A stretch of DNA of 64,000 nt from Mycobacterium sp. Aquia_216 (GTDB lineage Bacteria > Actinomycetota > Actinomycetes > Mycobacteriales > Mycobacteriaceae): the NCBI RefSeq assembly GCF_026723865.1, contig NZ_CP113529.1, forward strand, positions 3,596,001 to 3,660,000, read 5' to 3'. This document shows, piece by piece, positions 25,106-33,832 of the stretch (position 1 is the first letter of the stretch; each line of letters opens with the position of its first letter). Both the position numbers and the translations under genes were made by a program. The notes under the pieces were generated by a model, which saw only the letters and a program-made list of their open reading frames with translations, ran no database searches and was not told where the DNA came from.

Positions 25106-25906
25106 TCAGGCAGGAAAGTAACTGATCTTATTGATGACTTTGCCTCGCCAGCCCACGTCGACGAACAAAATGCCACGCCCGTGACTGGAATTGATAGAGA
25201 CGGTGACCGTGGACCCCGCACCATTCATCTTGGTCCAGTTCGCCCCACCGAGCTCGTCGGCGAGTTCGGCGATGTCGAGCGGGTCCTTGTCGCCTAACGT
25301 GATTGCGGCCGACGGTGACAGCGCACGCGCGGCGGCAAACGTATCGCCGCGCGAAACGGCGCCCAGAAATGTCTGTACCAGCTGCTGGTGCCGCGCACCC
25401 GCCCGGCGGAACCCGCGCATGAAGCCCACGGTTCCCGCTAGCCTTTGATTGCCCAGCAGATCGCGCGACAGGGCCACGGCAGGCGACACCGCTCGCGACC
25501 CGGTTCGCAGGAACTGCAGCATCATCGCGGGTAGCTCCCAGTACGCGCGCAGATGAGCAATCTGCCACTGTCCGTTGGCTTCTCGGAGGTCGTAGCGCAG
25601 GAACGCGGGGATGTACATCGTGAGCGACGAACCCATCGTCACTTCGAGCTCGAGATCGCGCAGTACGGCAGTGCCGAAGACGATGTCGAGGTCGCGATGG
25701 AAGGTGATCTCGCGCGGACCGATGAAGGTGTCGTAGAAGTTCCCGATCTGTAGATGGCCCACGTGCGGTCGCGCGCCGACCGGGTCTTCGATGCGGGCGT
25801 CGTCGGTGAACAACCCCACCCATCCGGCGCGGTCGTGCGCGGCGGCCGCCCGTGGTGACCGTTCCACCGCGGCCAGCAGGGACTCTCGATCCAGCGGCAC
25901 CACCAT
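25106..25906 (-). CDS. Rv2042c-type SnoaL/ketosteroid-isomerase-like protein
   Basis: A 266-residue protein made of two similar NTF2/SnoaL-like halves: LLAAVERSPRAAAAHDRAGWVGLFTDDARIEDPVG at the start and VQTFLGAVSRGDTFAAARALSPSAAITLGDK in the second half. It is coupled to pncA (ATGA overlap, start 25906), exactly as Rv2042c follows pncA in M. tuberculosis. Function is not established. Catalytic residues typical of ketosteroid isomerase are not evident in this fragment, though SnoaL folds commonly bind small hydrophobic ligands. Confidence 0.8.
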   Translation of the reverse strand: MVVPLDRESLLAAVERSPRAAAAHDRAGWVGLFTDDARIEDPVGARPHVGHLQIGNFYDTFIGPREITFHRDLDIVFGTAVLRDLELEVTMGSSLTMYIPAFLRYDLREANGQWQIAHLRAYWELPAMMLQFLRTGSRAVSPAVALSRDLLGNQRLAGTVGFMRGFRRAGARHQQLVQTFLGAVSRGDTFAAARALSPSAAITLGDKDPLDIAELADELGGANWTKMNGAGSTVTVSINSSHGRGILFVDVGWRGKVINKISYFPA

Positions 25907-26466
25907 CAGACGGTCTCAATCAATTCGACTCCAGCACTTCGCATCTCGGCCAGGACTCGCGCGACCGAACGTGGCGCGACCGCCGCCGTGAGGTCGACCA
26001 GCACCCGGGTGCTCAAACCGTTGCGTACCGCGTCCTCGGCCGTCCTGCGGACGCACTGGTCGGTGGCAATGCCCACGATGTCGACCTCGTCGACGCCGCG
26101 CCGCCGCAACCACTCGAGTAGCGACGTCCCGTTCTCGTCGGCGCCCTCGAAGCCGCTGTACGCCGCGGCGTGGGCACCCTTGCGGAATACCGCCTCGATC
26201 GGACCGTTGTCGAGGTCGGGCCGAAAATCCGCGCCGGAACTTCCGGCAAGACAGTGCGGCGGCCAGGACGACGAATAGTCCGGGTGATCGGAGAAATGGT
26301 CGCCCGGGTCGATATGGAAGTCCTTGGTCGCCACGACGTGTTCGTAGCCGGGCTCGCGGGCCAGGTAGTCGTTGATGGCGCCGGCCAGAGCGGCCCCGCC
26401 GGAGACGGGCAGCGAGCCGCCCGCGCAAAAGTCGTTTTGCACGTCGACGATGATCAGCGCTCGCAC
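25906..26466 (-). CDS. pncA: Nicotinamidase/pyrazinamidase PncA
   Basis: A 186-residue cysteine hydrolase, identical in length to M. tuberculosis PncA when GTG 26466 is used (an ATG at 26478 would add four residues). It deamidates nicotinamide to nicotinate in NAD salvage and activates pyrazinamide. The triad D8 (IIVDVQNDF), K96 (RKGAHAAAYSG) and C138 (ATDQCVRR) is intact, as are the metal ligands D49, H51, H57 (KDFHIDPGDH) and H71 (WPPHC). Residue 137, histidine in M. tuberculosis, is Gln here. It overlaps the Rv2042c-type gene by four bases and is divergent from the repeat-tailed DoxX protein. Confidence 0.93.
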   Translation of the reverse strand: MRALIIVDVQNDFCAGGSLPVSGGAALAGAINDYLAREPGYEHVVATKDFHIDPGDHFSDHPDYSSSWPPHCLAGSSGADFRPDLDNGPIEAVFRKGAHAAAYSGFEGADENGTSLLEWLRRRGVDEVDIVGIATDQCVRRTAEDAVRNGLSTRVLVDLTAAVAPRSVARVLAEMRSAGVELIETV

Positions 26467-26544
26467 GCGCTCCACCATATCGCCGTCAGCTGCGGCGATG
26501 GAGAGGTCGGTTTGTTTGCCGACTCCCCGGGTAATCCCCCTGCC

Positions 26545-27522
26545 ATGGTCATCCGGAAAATCGCGCGTCCCTTGTTGTCGGTTGCCTTTATCGGGCAAGG
26601 AGTCGAATCGCTGCTCAATCCCAAGAGCGCCGCGGAAGCCGCAGCGCCTGCAGTCGACGGTCTGCAGGCGTTACCGGATCAGGTTTCCCGCAACATTCCG
26701 ACCGATCCCCAGACGTTCGCCCAGATAACCGCGGGTGTTCAGATCGGAGGCGGGCTGTTGCTCGCGACCGGCAAACTGCCCCGCGTCGCCTCGGCCGTAC
26801 TGGCGCTGACGGTGCTACCGGCGAACTTCGGCACCTACTCGTTCTGGAACGAGACGGATCCGGAGCGCAAAGCCGAGCTGCGTCGCGGGTTCCTCAAAGA
26901 CCTGAGCCTGGTGGGCGGATTGCTGATCGCGTCCGCCGATACCGCGGGCAAGCCGTCGCTCGGATGGCGCGGCCGCCGGGCAGCCGAGCGTCTTTCCGAG
27001 CGGGTGTCCTCGGCGCTACCCGGATCCGACGACACCGATTTCGGTGAGCTCGGCGAAAAGATCGCTCACGGCCTGCAGGTCAGCGCCGAACGCGGCCGCG
27101 AATTGGCCAGCACCGCAGCCGAACGAGGCGCCCCGTATGCGGAAGCCGCCCTGGACCGGGGCCGCGAATTGGCCAGCACGGCGGCCGAACGGGGCGCGCC
27201 GTACGCGGAGATCGCGCTGGACCGGGGCCGAGAGCTCGCCAGCGCCGCCGCCGAACGCAGCGCGCCACTGGCGAAAAAGGCACGCAAGCGCGGTGAGAAG
27301 CTGGCCGACGAGCTGGCCGAAAAAGCCGAAAAGGCACGCAAACGCAGCGAAAAGCTAGCGGATGAGGCGGCGGAGAAAGCCGCTCCACTGGCGAAAAAGG
27401 CACGCAAGCGCGGCGAGGAGCTGGCCGACACCGCCCGTGCGCACGGTAGCCAGTTTGCCGATGCCGCACGCGAACGAGTCGGTGCGCCGGTCAAGACCCG
27501 TCGCCGCAGGCTGCCCTGGTAG
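26545..27522 (+). CDS. DoxX-family membrane protein with an 11-residue-repeat cytoplasmic tail
   Basis: A 325-residue protein. The first 140 residues form the DoxX domain (ARPLLSVAFIGQGVESLLNP..., GVQIGGGLLLATGKLPRVAS, VLPANFGTYSFWNETDPERKAELRRGFLKDLSLVGGLLIAS). After a linker, residues 182-309 are a long amphipathic, Ala-, Glu- and Lys-rich stretch built of 11-residue units (ERGRELASTAA, ERGAPYAEAAL, KRGEKLADELA and so on). The last residues, VKTRRRRLPW, are basic. ATG 26545 is the first good start of the DoxX domain; longer frames extend into the divergent pncA gene. DoxX proteins can form redox complexes at the membrane. Tail function is unknown. Confidence 0.75.
   Translation: MVIRKIARPLLSVAFIGQGVESLLNPKSAAEAAAPAVDGLQALPDQVSRNIPTDPQTFAQITAGVQIGGGLLLATGKLPRVASAVLALTVLPANFGTYSFWNETDPERKAELRRGFLKDLSLVGGLLIASADTAGKPSLGWRGRRAAERLSERVSSALPGSDDTDFGELGEKIAHGLQVSAERGRELASTAAERGAPYAEAALDRGRELASTAAERGAPYAEIALDRGRELASAAAERSAPLAKKARKRGEKLADELAEKAEKARKRSEKLADEAAEKAAPLAKKARKRGEELADTARAHGSQFADAARERVGAPVKTRRRRLPW
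27088..27471 (+). repeat. DNA encoding twelve 11-residue repeats
   Basis: Codons 182-309 of the DoxX protein encode twelve units (one cut to seven residues) that align at an 11-residue period, each beginning with a charged pair (ERG, DRG, KRG, EKA) and ending in small or hydrophobic residues. Two-unit blocks ERGRELASTAA-ERGAPYAEAAL recur almost exactly three times. Confidence 0.85.
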
Positions 27523-27532
27523 CCGCCGCGCC

Positions 27533-28054
27533 TCAACGCTGCCGCCGCGCCCTCGCGTTCAGGCCGGCCAAGAATATGTCGATGATGGTGTCGACGTCGT
27601 GATCGATATCGACGGTGACTCCAGGCTCGTCGGCCCCCAGGGGCTGCAATGCGTCGAATTGCGATTGCGACAGTGCGGTTGGCATGAAATGGTCTGACCT
27701 GGCTGCCAATCGCGCGCGGATCGTGTCCGGAGAGCCGCGCAGATATAAGAATTCGAGGCGCGAGCAGTGTGCGCGCAGTTGGTCCCGGTATGCGCGTTTG
27801 AGCGCCGAACAACTCGCGACCCCGCCGTCACGATGGTCCGCCAGCCACGCCCCGACCCTGTCCAGCCACGGAGAACGATCGTCGTCGTCGAGCGGATGAC
27901 CGGCGCTCATCTTGGCGACATTGGCCGCTGGATGGAGACTGTCGGCGTCCACGAAGGGCACTCGCAATCGTTGTGCGAGTGCGGAACCCACCGTCGACTT
28001 GCCCGATCCGGAGACCCCCATCACCACGATGGGCGATGCCGCCGCGGTTGGCAC
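27533..28054 (-). CDS. gntK: Gluconokinase (GntK type)
   Basis: A 173-residue P-loop kinase. GVSGSGKST (residues 13-21) is the phosphate-binding loop, followed by VDADSLHPAANVAKMSAGHPLDDDDRSPWL, the sugar-binding signature of gluconate kinase, and CSALKRAYRDQLR. It phosphorylates D-gluconate to 6-phosphogluconate, feeding the pentose-phosphate pathway. It stands 5 bases from the two-domain kinase-like gene upstream on the same strand and converges with the DoxX gene. Confidence 0.92.
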   Translation of the reverse strand: MPTAAASPIVVMGVSGSGKSTVGSALAQRLRVPFVDADSLHPAANVAKMSAGHPLDDDDRSPWLDRVGAWLADHRDGGVASCSALKRAYRDQLRAHCSRLEFLYLRGSPDTIRARLAARSDHFMPTALSQSQFDALQPLGADEPGVTVDIDHDVDTIIDIFLAGLNARARRQR

Positions 28055-28059
28055 CGCGG

Positions 28060-30054
28060 CTATGCCTGACGCGCGAGGTTACGGTTCCATTCCATCCAGC
28101 CGACGCCGGCACGACCGTCCGCGGTGTCGATGCTGACCCAGGCGCGCGCGAACTCGCTTACTTGTCCGTCGGGGCCGGTCAGCCGCACCGGCGCGTGGCC
28201 ACGGATGTCGACGTCGCCGCTGATCCCACCGGGATCGAGGCTCAGGCTCATCTTGGTGGGTAGCCCGTCGGCGCCGAAGGCCCGCGGGTTGGTCACAGTG
28301 TGGAGCTCGGTGACGTTTCGGTCGGCGTCTTGGATGTAGCCGATACCCACCGGGGGCAGGTTCGGAATGTTGAGCTCCAAACCGTGCAAGTGGGTGCCGT
28401 CGCCCAGGTGCAGCGCGCTCCACATCCAGTCCATGCCCCACCAGTCGCGGACGCCCCACGAGTGGTCACGTTGTCCCGCAACGGAATCCATGCGATAGCT
28501 ACTGTCATTGACGGTGACGGTTCCCGTTACCGTGCAAGGGATTTCGTAGCGTGTCGTCACCCGGTACTTGTAAGGAGCGCCGTCCGTGGTCCACGCCAAA
28601 CTCATCGTCATGTCCACGGGAGTTCCCGGTTCGCCGCGCAATAACGCCGACGGGTCCGAATAGGACTGACCCCGCGCCCGCACGTCGACCCGATAGGTTT
28701 GTAGCGGCGTGCCGGCGGAGTGGCTGATTTCGAAGGCGTCGGTGCGCAACACCCACGGGTTTGCGGGCAACGGAACCTCGTAATCGAGAACGGCGACGGT
28801 CGGTAGGTCAGGTCCGCACAGCAGCACCTGGACCCACGCCGCCCGTTGGTTTGCGACCAGACCGATGCGAAACCAGCCACCGAATCCCTGTGCCGGATCG
28901 ACGAAGTCGGCATACCAGCTCTCGCTCCAGAGCGGTTCGTCGCTCGGGCTGTGTGCGAGTTCGTCGTCGTCCGATGGCCGCAACGGCTCCGGCGCTGCCG
29001 CATCCGGCAGTGTCGCCAAGGCGTCGGTGTCGAGCACATGATCGCAGTGCCGTTGCAGCATCGTCATGAACATTCGGTCGCCGCGCTCGGTGCGTTCCAC
29101 CAGCATCGACGAAACGATCGCCATCATCACACCGAAAAAGCCTTGCCGCCGAACACCTTCGGCGATCTCGGCAAGCGTGATCGGCGCTTGCGGGCCGAGC
29201 GCCTCGTGGTAGGCCCGCAGCAACTCGTCATAGTGCGCCCGGCGATCTTCCGTCGGCAGTGCGCACCCCAGGTAGTAGGCCAGGTCGGTCAGCGCCGGGC
29301 CCCAGGAGACGGTTTGCCAATCGACGACGGTCAGCGGGCGGTCAGCTCCGTCAAGGCCGAACAACATGTTGTCCAGGCGATAGTCGCCATGCACCAGGCC
29401 CTGGATCGCGTTGCGCTCCCCTTCAGCAGCCAGGTAGGCGTCGAACGCGCCGACCAGGCGTTCGCACACCAGCCGGTGCGCCGGCGCGATCTGGTCGCCA
29501 TAACGGTCGAGGAAGCCGGCGTACAGCGGCGTGATCATTGCCTGGTTGAGCGGAGCCTCGCGGTTCAGCCACGGCGCGTCGGCCAGTGCCGTGTCGCCGA
29601 GCAGCGGGCCGTGCAGCCGACCCAACTCAACTACACCGAGTGTGGCCTGTTCGATTGTGGCGCCGGCGATTTCGTCGCCGACGACCGCCGGACCGGCATC
29701 GCCGAGCAGTAGGTCGAAAACCCCCGTCGAAGTGTCGATCGCCGCGTGATAGCAGGGTGCTATCGGTCCACCCAGGCGCGGGGCGATGTCCGTGTAAAAA
29801 CGAACTTCGCGCTCGTAGAGGCCCAGCGCCGATCCGGTTTGCCGGCTCACCGCATCGCTGGCCGCGACCTTCAACACCACCGACTCGGGTCCCGCGGCGC
29901 CATTGGAGTAGCCGAGCCTGACGCGGTAGCACTCACTCATCTGGCCGGTGCCGATGCGCTCCACTTGGAAGCCGGCGACCTCTCCGGCGCCGATCACGGC
30001 GGTCAACCACGAAGCCGTGAGGTCACCGGGTCGTTCGACTGGCTGGGTCTTCAT
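28060..30054 (-). CDS. Two-domain protein: APH-type kinase fused to a C-terminal DUF7064/7065-like domain
   Basis: A 664-residue protein. Residues 1 to about 345 form an APH-like kinase with HGDYRLDN (catalytic Asp) and the metal motif VVDWQTVSWGPALTDLAYYLG. Residues about 385-664 form a separate beta-rich domain (WSESWYADFVDPAQGFGGWFRIGLVANQRAAWVQVLL..., AGQRDHSWGVRDWWGMDWMW..., LHLGDGTHLHGLELNIPNLPP), which resembles the DUF7064/7065 (AttH/tyrosine cyclase-type) group seen in actinobacterial lipid and steroid clusters. The substrate is unknown; a hydrophobic alcohol or glycolipid is plausible. A related single-domain kinase is at 245-1390. Confidence 0.72.
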   Translation of the reverse strand: MKTQPVERPGDLTASWLTAVIGAGEVAGFQVERIGTGQMSECYRVRLGYSNGAAGPESVVLKVAASDAVSRQTGSALGLYEREVRFYTDIAPRLGGPIAPCYHAAIDTSTGVFDLLLGDAGPAVVGDEIAGATIEQATLGVVELGRLHGPLLGDTALADAPWLNREAPLNQAMITPLYAGFLDRYGDQIAPAHRLVCERLVGAFDAYLAAEGERNAIQGLVHGDYRLDNMLFGLDGADRPLTVVDWQTVSWGPALTDLAYYLGCALPTEDRRAHYDELLRAYHEALGPQAPITLAEIAEGVRRQGFFGVMMAIVSSMLVERTERGDRMFMTMLQRHCDHVLDTDALATLPDAAAPEPLRPSDDDELAHSPSDEPLWSESWYADFVDPAQGFGGWFRIGLVANQRAAWVQVLLCGPDLPTVAVLDYEVPLPANPWVLRTDAFEISHSAGTPLQTYRVDVRARGQSYSDPSALLRGEPGTPVDMTMSLAWTTDGAPYKYRVTTRYEIPCTVTGTVTVNDSSYRMDSVAGQRDHSWGVRDWWGMDWMWSALHLGDGTHLHGLELNIPNLPPVGIGYIQDADRNVTELHTVTNPRAFGADGLPTKMSLSLDPGGISGDVDIRGHAPVRLTGPDGQVSEFARAWVSIDTADGRAGVGWMEWNRNLARQA

Positions 30055-30074
30055 TGACGTCCTCTGCCGAATTA

Positions 30075-30099
30075 CTGACGGTTTAGCGTGCCCCGTCAG
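30075..30099. terminator. Hairpin after lipT
   Basis: CTGACGG (30075-30081) and CCGTCAG (30093-30099) form a perfect 7-bp stem with an 11-base loop, just beyond the lipT stop on the minus strand and before the next gene. No U-tract. Confidence 0.35.
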
Positions 30100-30108
30100 C
30101 GTGCCAGG

Positions 30109-31614
30109 TCACTGCGCCAATGAGAAGCCGGCCCACGCCATCCTGCGATGCGGGTGCGGATCGAACTCGATACGCCACTTGCGGTCGAAGACCATCACGG
30201 CGCGGTCGTCGACGGTGTAGGCCGGCCAGTCGTCACCCGGCACCCCGCTGCGACTGAACGCCCGCCAACGACGTTGCACCTCGTTACTGACCCGGAGCGC
30301 GGCGCGCTGGTCGGCCGCGGCGGTCAAGAACGCACCGAGCCGGGTGCGGTAGAAATCGAAGACGGCTAGCAACTCGGTCGCGTGGGTAGCTCCCAGACCC
30401 GACCAGCGCAGCATCCGCGGTGCGTAGTCGTACCGATACAGGTAGGTGGGCGCGTGGCTGCTGTGCGCCTCGGCGATCTGCCAGGCCGCCGAGCTGAAGG
30501 CGAAGTCACCGCCGAGCTGGATGCATGCCGAGGACGACGGATAGTCCGGGTAGGCGGCGGTAATGCGTTCGCGGGCAGCCGGTTCCGCGTCGGCCAGCAT
30601 CTCTTCGATCATCGTTTGGTTGGTGGGCAGCATGCGCAGGAAGCGGGTGAACAGCCGGCCTTCTTCGGCGTTGGTGCCGACGATGAGCGGGACGCGATGC
30701 GCCCGACCGCATTGCATCGCTTCAACGGGGTCGATGGGCAGCATGTCGTCGCCGATCACCGGGCCGATCGGGAATGCGCCCAGCCTGTTCTCCATGCCTT
30801 GATCGATCAGTTGCTGTTGTAGTTCCACGAGCTGGGCCGCGGGTGCTTGCATCAGCGCGCTGGCGGCATCCTCGGGGCGCGCGCCCAGCAGGTTGGCGAA
30901 CCGCGTCGCGAACTGGGCCGAAATCTCCTTCGACCGCACCAGGCCGGAGGCCGGACTTTCCGAGATCGCCTGAGCAAACAGGCCTTCGGCGGCGGGCACG
31001 GCCAACAATGTGGCGGTGATGCACGCGCCCGCGCTTTCGCCGAAGATGGTGACATTGCCCGGATCCCCACCGAATCCCGCGATGTTGTCGCGCACCCATT
31101 GCAATGCGAGCACCAAGTCGCGCAGGTACAGGTTGCTGTCGATGGCGTTGTCCGGGGTGGACAGTGACGATAAGTCAAGACATCCCAGCGCACCCAGCCG
31201 GTAGTTCACCGATACGTACACACAACCGCGGCGGGCCAGCGCCGCGCCGTCGTAGAGCGGGACCGCCGAGCTGCCCAGGATGTATCCGCCGCCGTGAACG
31301 AACACCATGACGGGCAGCGGTCCGTCATGGCCGGATTCCGGCGCGACGACATTGAGGGTGAGACAGTCCTCACTCATGGGCTGGTATTTGCCGACACCGA
31401 GCAACGTGTACCGACGCTGCTGGGGCGCGCAGTTGGTGAAGCCGTGACAATGACGCACGCCCGACCAGGGCTGGGCGGGCTGCGGCGCCCTGAAGCGCAG
31501 CCGCCCGACCGGCGGCCGGGCATACGGGATGGATCGCCAGCGGTTGACGCCATCGCGGCTGAAGCCTTCGACGATGCCGTTGGCGGTGCGTGCGCGGATA
31601 GTGCGCTCGTGCAT
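30109..31614 (-). CDS. lipT: LipT: type B carboxylesterase
   Basis: A 501-residue esterase/lipase of the carboxylesterase type-B family. The oxyanion hole HGGG (FVHGGGYILGSSAVPLYDG), the nucleophile serine S194 in GESAGA, and the catalytic histidine region GATHATEL are present. In M. tuberculosis this is Rv2045c (LipT), a 511-residue esterase with a role in lipid hydrolysis. No signal peptide is seen, so it is likely cytosolic or peripherally membrane-bound. It is divergent from lppI. Confidence 0.9.
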   Translation of the reverse strand: MHERTIRARTANGIVEGFSRDGVNRWRSIPYARPPVGRLRFRAPQPAQPWSGVRHCHGFTNCAPQQRRYTLLGVGKYQPMSEDCLTLNVVAPESGHDGPLPVMVFVHGGGYILGSSAVPLYDGAALARRGCVYVSVNYRLGALGCLDLSSLSTPDNAIDSNLYLRDLVLALQWVRDNIAGFGGDPGNVTIFGESAGACITATLLAVPAAEGLFAQAISESPASGLVRSKEISAQFATRFANLLGARPEDAASALMQAPAAQLVELQQQLIDQGMENRLGAFPIGPVIGDDMLPIDPVEAMQCGRAHRVPLIVGTNAEEGRLFTRFLRMLPTNQTMIEEMLADAEPAARERITAAYPDYPSSSACIQLGGDFAFSSAAWQIAEAHSSHAPTYLYRYDYAPRMLRWSGLGATHATELLAVFDFYRTRLGAFLTAAADQRAALRVSNEVQRRWRAFSRSGVPGDDWPAYTVDDRAVMVFDRKWRIEFDPHPHRRMAWAGFSLAQ

Positions 31615-31692
31615 ACGCCGACGGTAGCCGACACTACGTATGTAGGGCGCGCGGAGCGCCTAAATCCACGGTGTGACGGTTAGCCTGTCGGG

Positions 31693-32376
31693 ATGCGAAT
31701 GGCCGCGTTGGTCACAGTCTCGGTGCTGCTGGCCGGATGCTCGCACAGCGGCGGCGGCCAGTCGGCGCAGAGCCAGGGCCCGAACACGACAGCGGTCCCT
31801 GGCTCTTCCCCGGCCACCACGGTCTCGCCGGCGAGCAAACCGTCGGCCCTACCAGCGGCGGGTGCGCCGATCTCGGACGTCATTGCGTGGATCGAAGCAG
31901 GTCATCCTGCCGATCCGGTCCGCTATCACGCCGTCACGCGCGACGGCGTGACCACGCAGCTCGGCAACGACATCGCCTTCAGCGTCCCGGCCGCAAAAGT
32001 CGCATGTACGACGGACTCCGCGCACACCGGCGGCGCGCTGACCTGTCTGGTCGATCTGGCCGGTCCCCCGCCCCGGCCGGACACGGCCTACGGCGAATGG
32101 AAAGGCGGTTGGGTCACCTTCGACGGAGCGAACCTGCAAGTCGGGGCCGCCCGCGCGGATCCGGGCCCGTTCGTCAATGGAAATGGGGCCGAGCTGGTGG
32201 GCGGGGACACGTTGTCCTATGACGACTACCGCTGTCGCGCCGACCCGGCTGGCCTGTTCTGCGTGAACTACGCGCACCAATCGGCCGCAGGGTTCAGCGG
32301 AGCCGGAATCCAACAGTTCGGCTGCCTGCGTTCGGTGCCGCCGCCCGACGGCGTGGGGGTAGCGTTCGGCTGCTGA
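31693..32376 (+). CDS. lppI: LppI lipoprotein
   Basis: A 227-residue lipoprotein corresponding to Rv2046 (LppI). The signal MRMAALVTVSVLLAGC ends in a classical lipobox LLAGC; a Ser/Gly/Pro linker follows. The globular part (APISDVIAWIEAGHPADPVRYHAVTRDG..., TSYDDYRC) contains several Cys (VACTTD, LTCLVD, YRCRAD, LFCVNY) that could form disulfides outside the membrane. Function is not established. It is divergent from lipT and converges with the P450 region, separated by a strong hairpin. Confidence 0.88.
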   Translation: MRMAALVTVSVLLAGCSHSGGGQSAQSQGPNTTAVPGSSPATTVSPASKPSALPAAGAPISDVIAWIEAGHPADPVRYHAVTRDGVTTQLGNDIAFSVPAAKVACTTDSAHTGGALTCLVDLAGPPPRPDTAYGEWKGGWVTFDGANLQVGAARADPGPFVNGNGAELVGGDTLSYDDYRCRADPAGLFCVNYAHQSAAGFSGAGIQQFGCLRSVPPPDGVGVAFGC

Positions 32377-32441
32377 TCTCAAGCTCAGGAAGACAGGATC
32401 GTCGCCGACAGCTCGCTCATCTCGTCGGCAGGGCTCCGACT

Positions 32442-32461
32442 CCGGGCTAGGTATAGCCCGG
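32442..32461. terminator. Strong hairpin between convergent lppI and P450 genes
   Basis: CCGGGCTA-GGTA-TAGCCCGG is a perfect 8-bp stem with a 4-base loop. It lies between lppI (stop 32376) and the P450 (stop 32518) and could end transcripts from both strands. Confidence 0.55.
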
Positions 32462-32517
32462 CTCGTCGTGGATCGCGTCGAGCTGGTCGTCGTAGCGCCG
32501 CTCGCTAGGCGACATCG

Positions 32518-33732
32518 TCACCAACTCACTGGAAGTTCTTTCATGCCATAGATATTGGCTTCCTTGAATTTCAGCTCCTCGGGCGACACCGCCAATTTGA
32601 GCCCGGGCAGCCGCCGCGCCAGCGTAGCGAAAGCGACCTGCATCTCGACGCGGGCCAGGTTCGCTCCGATGCATTGGTGCGCGCCGTATCCGAATCCCAA
32701 GTGCCCGCGAGTGTTTCGGTCGACGTCGAAGCTTTCGGGATTGTGTGCGTATTCGGCGTCCCAGTTCCCGGCGGGCAGATTCATGATGACGAACTCCCCG
32801 GCGCGAATCAGCTGACCACCGATCACGAGATCTTCGGTCGCCACGCGATCGACCTGGCTGTGCACGATGGTCAGGTAGCGCATCAGCTCTTCGACGATAT
32901 TCGCAATGACAGCGGGATCGTCGGTTTGTCCGAGACGCTCGAATACGTCGCGATGTTCCAGCAGCGCAACCGTTCCCAGCGAGACCATGTTGGCGGTGGT
33001 TTCGTGGCCGGCCTGCATCATGATCACACCGTTCATGGCCGTGGTGGCGTGGTCGAGTTGGCCCGTCGCCACGTATTCGGTGACGAGGCGGCTGATCAGA
33101 TCATCGCCGGGTTCGCGTGTCTTGCGCTGGACCAACTCTTCGATATAGGCATACATCGCCCCGAAGGCTTGGCCCTTCACCTCGTCGGAGGAGCTCTGGT
33201 CCAACCCCAGCGTGGTGTAGTGCTGGAAGAGCCCGAGATCTTCGGGCGGCACCCCGAGCAGCAGCGCGATCACCAATGATGGCACCGGTAAGGCGAATTC
33301 AAGCACCAGATCGGCGGGCGCACCATTGCCGATCATCTGGCCGAGATAATGGTCGACCGTTTCCTGGATCTGCGGTCGCATCGATTCACAACGTCGGAAG
33401 GTGAAGTTGCTGGTCATCATCCGCCGCAATCGTTGATGCTCGGGATCATCGGTCCGCGCGAACATCACCGGGACTTTGTTGTCGGCGTCCTTGGGCATGA
33501 TCGAATCCGGAATGGTCTTCGCGGACAAGCGCGGATCGACCAGCGCGGTCCTGATGTCCTGGTAGCGACTGATCACCCAGACCGGGTTGCCCTGGAACAT
33601 CGCTTGGCGTAACCCGGGCTCATCGCGCCATTCCGCGAACACGGCCGGGGGTGCAAGCGGGCAGTGCGCCGCTCGCGGGAGCGGCAACGCGGGAAGATCG
33701 GCGTCAGAACGGACTTCGGAAGTTGTTGACAT
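32518..33732 (-). CDS. Cytochrome P450 (CYP105-like)
   Basis: A 404-residue bacterial P450. The heme-binding loop reads FGYGAHQCIG with C354 as the thiolate ligand; the I-helix oxygen motif is AGHETT, and EELMR is the K-helix ExxR. Size and motifs are those of the CYP105/CYP107-like soluble bacterial P450s. It needs a ferredoxin and reductase; no ferredoxin gene is next to it. The divergent TetR gene at 33826 has palindromes in the shared promoter, so it is probably its repressor. Substrate is unknown. Confidence 0.9.
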   Translation of the reverse strand: MSTTSEVRSDADLPALPLPRAAHCPLAPPAVFAEWRDEPGLRQAMFQGNPVWVISRYQDIRTALVDPRLSAKTIPDSIMPKDADNKVPVMFARTDDPEHQRLRRMMTSNFTFRRCESMRPQIQETVDHYLGQMIGNGAPADLVLEFALPVPSLVIALLLGVPPEDLGLFQHYTTLGLDQSSSDEVKGQAFGAMYAYIEELVQRKTREPGDDLISRLVTEYVATGQLDHATTAMNGVIMMQAGHETTANMVSLGTVALLEHRDVFERLGQTDDPAVIANIVEELMRYLTIVHSQVDRVATEDLVIGGQLIRAGEFVIMNLPAGNWDAEYAHNPESFDVDRNTRGHLGFGYGAHQCIGANLARVEMQVAFATLARRLPGLKLAVSPEELKFKEANIYGMKELPVSW

Positions 33733-33803
33733 AAGCGATGTTTCCCTACAAGTGTCAGCTGGCTGCCATTTACACGAGCCTAAAGGGCGCGCCGTTGGCA
33801 GTC

Positions 33804-33832
33804 AACTGTCAGTTACGCTGTCACCATGACAG
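33804..33832. promoter_or_regulatory. Candidate TetR operator before the TetR gene
   Basis: AACTG-T-CAGTT (33804-33814) and CTGTCA-CCA-TGACAG (33818-33832) are two adjacent perfect palindromes; the second covers the ATG at 33826. They lie in the shared promoter with the P450 and repeat the TGTCA core. Autorepression is an inference. Confidence 0.5.

Noticed and set aside
26170..26544. N-terminal extension of the DoxX repeat protein
   Set aside because: It is antisense to pncA and the extension is Arg/Gly-rich without DoxX similarity.
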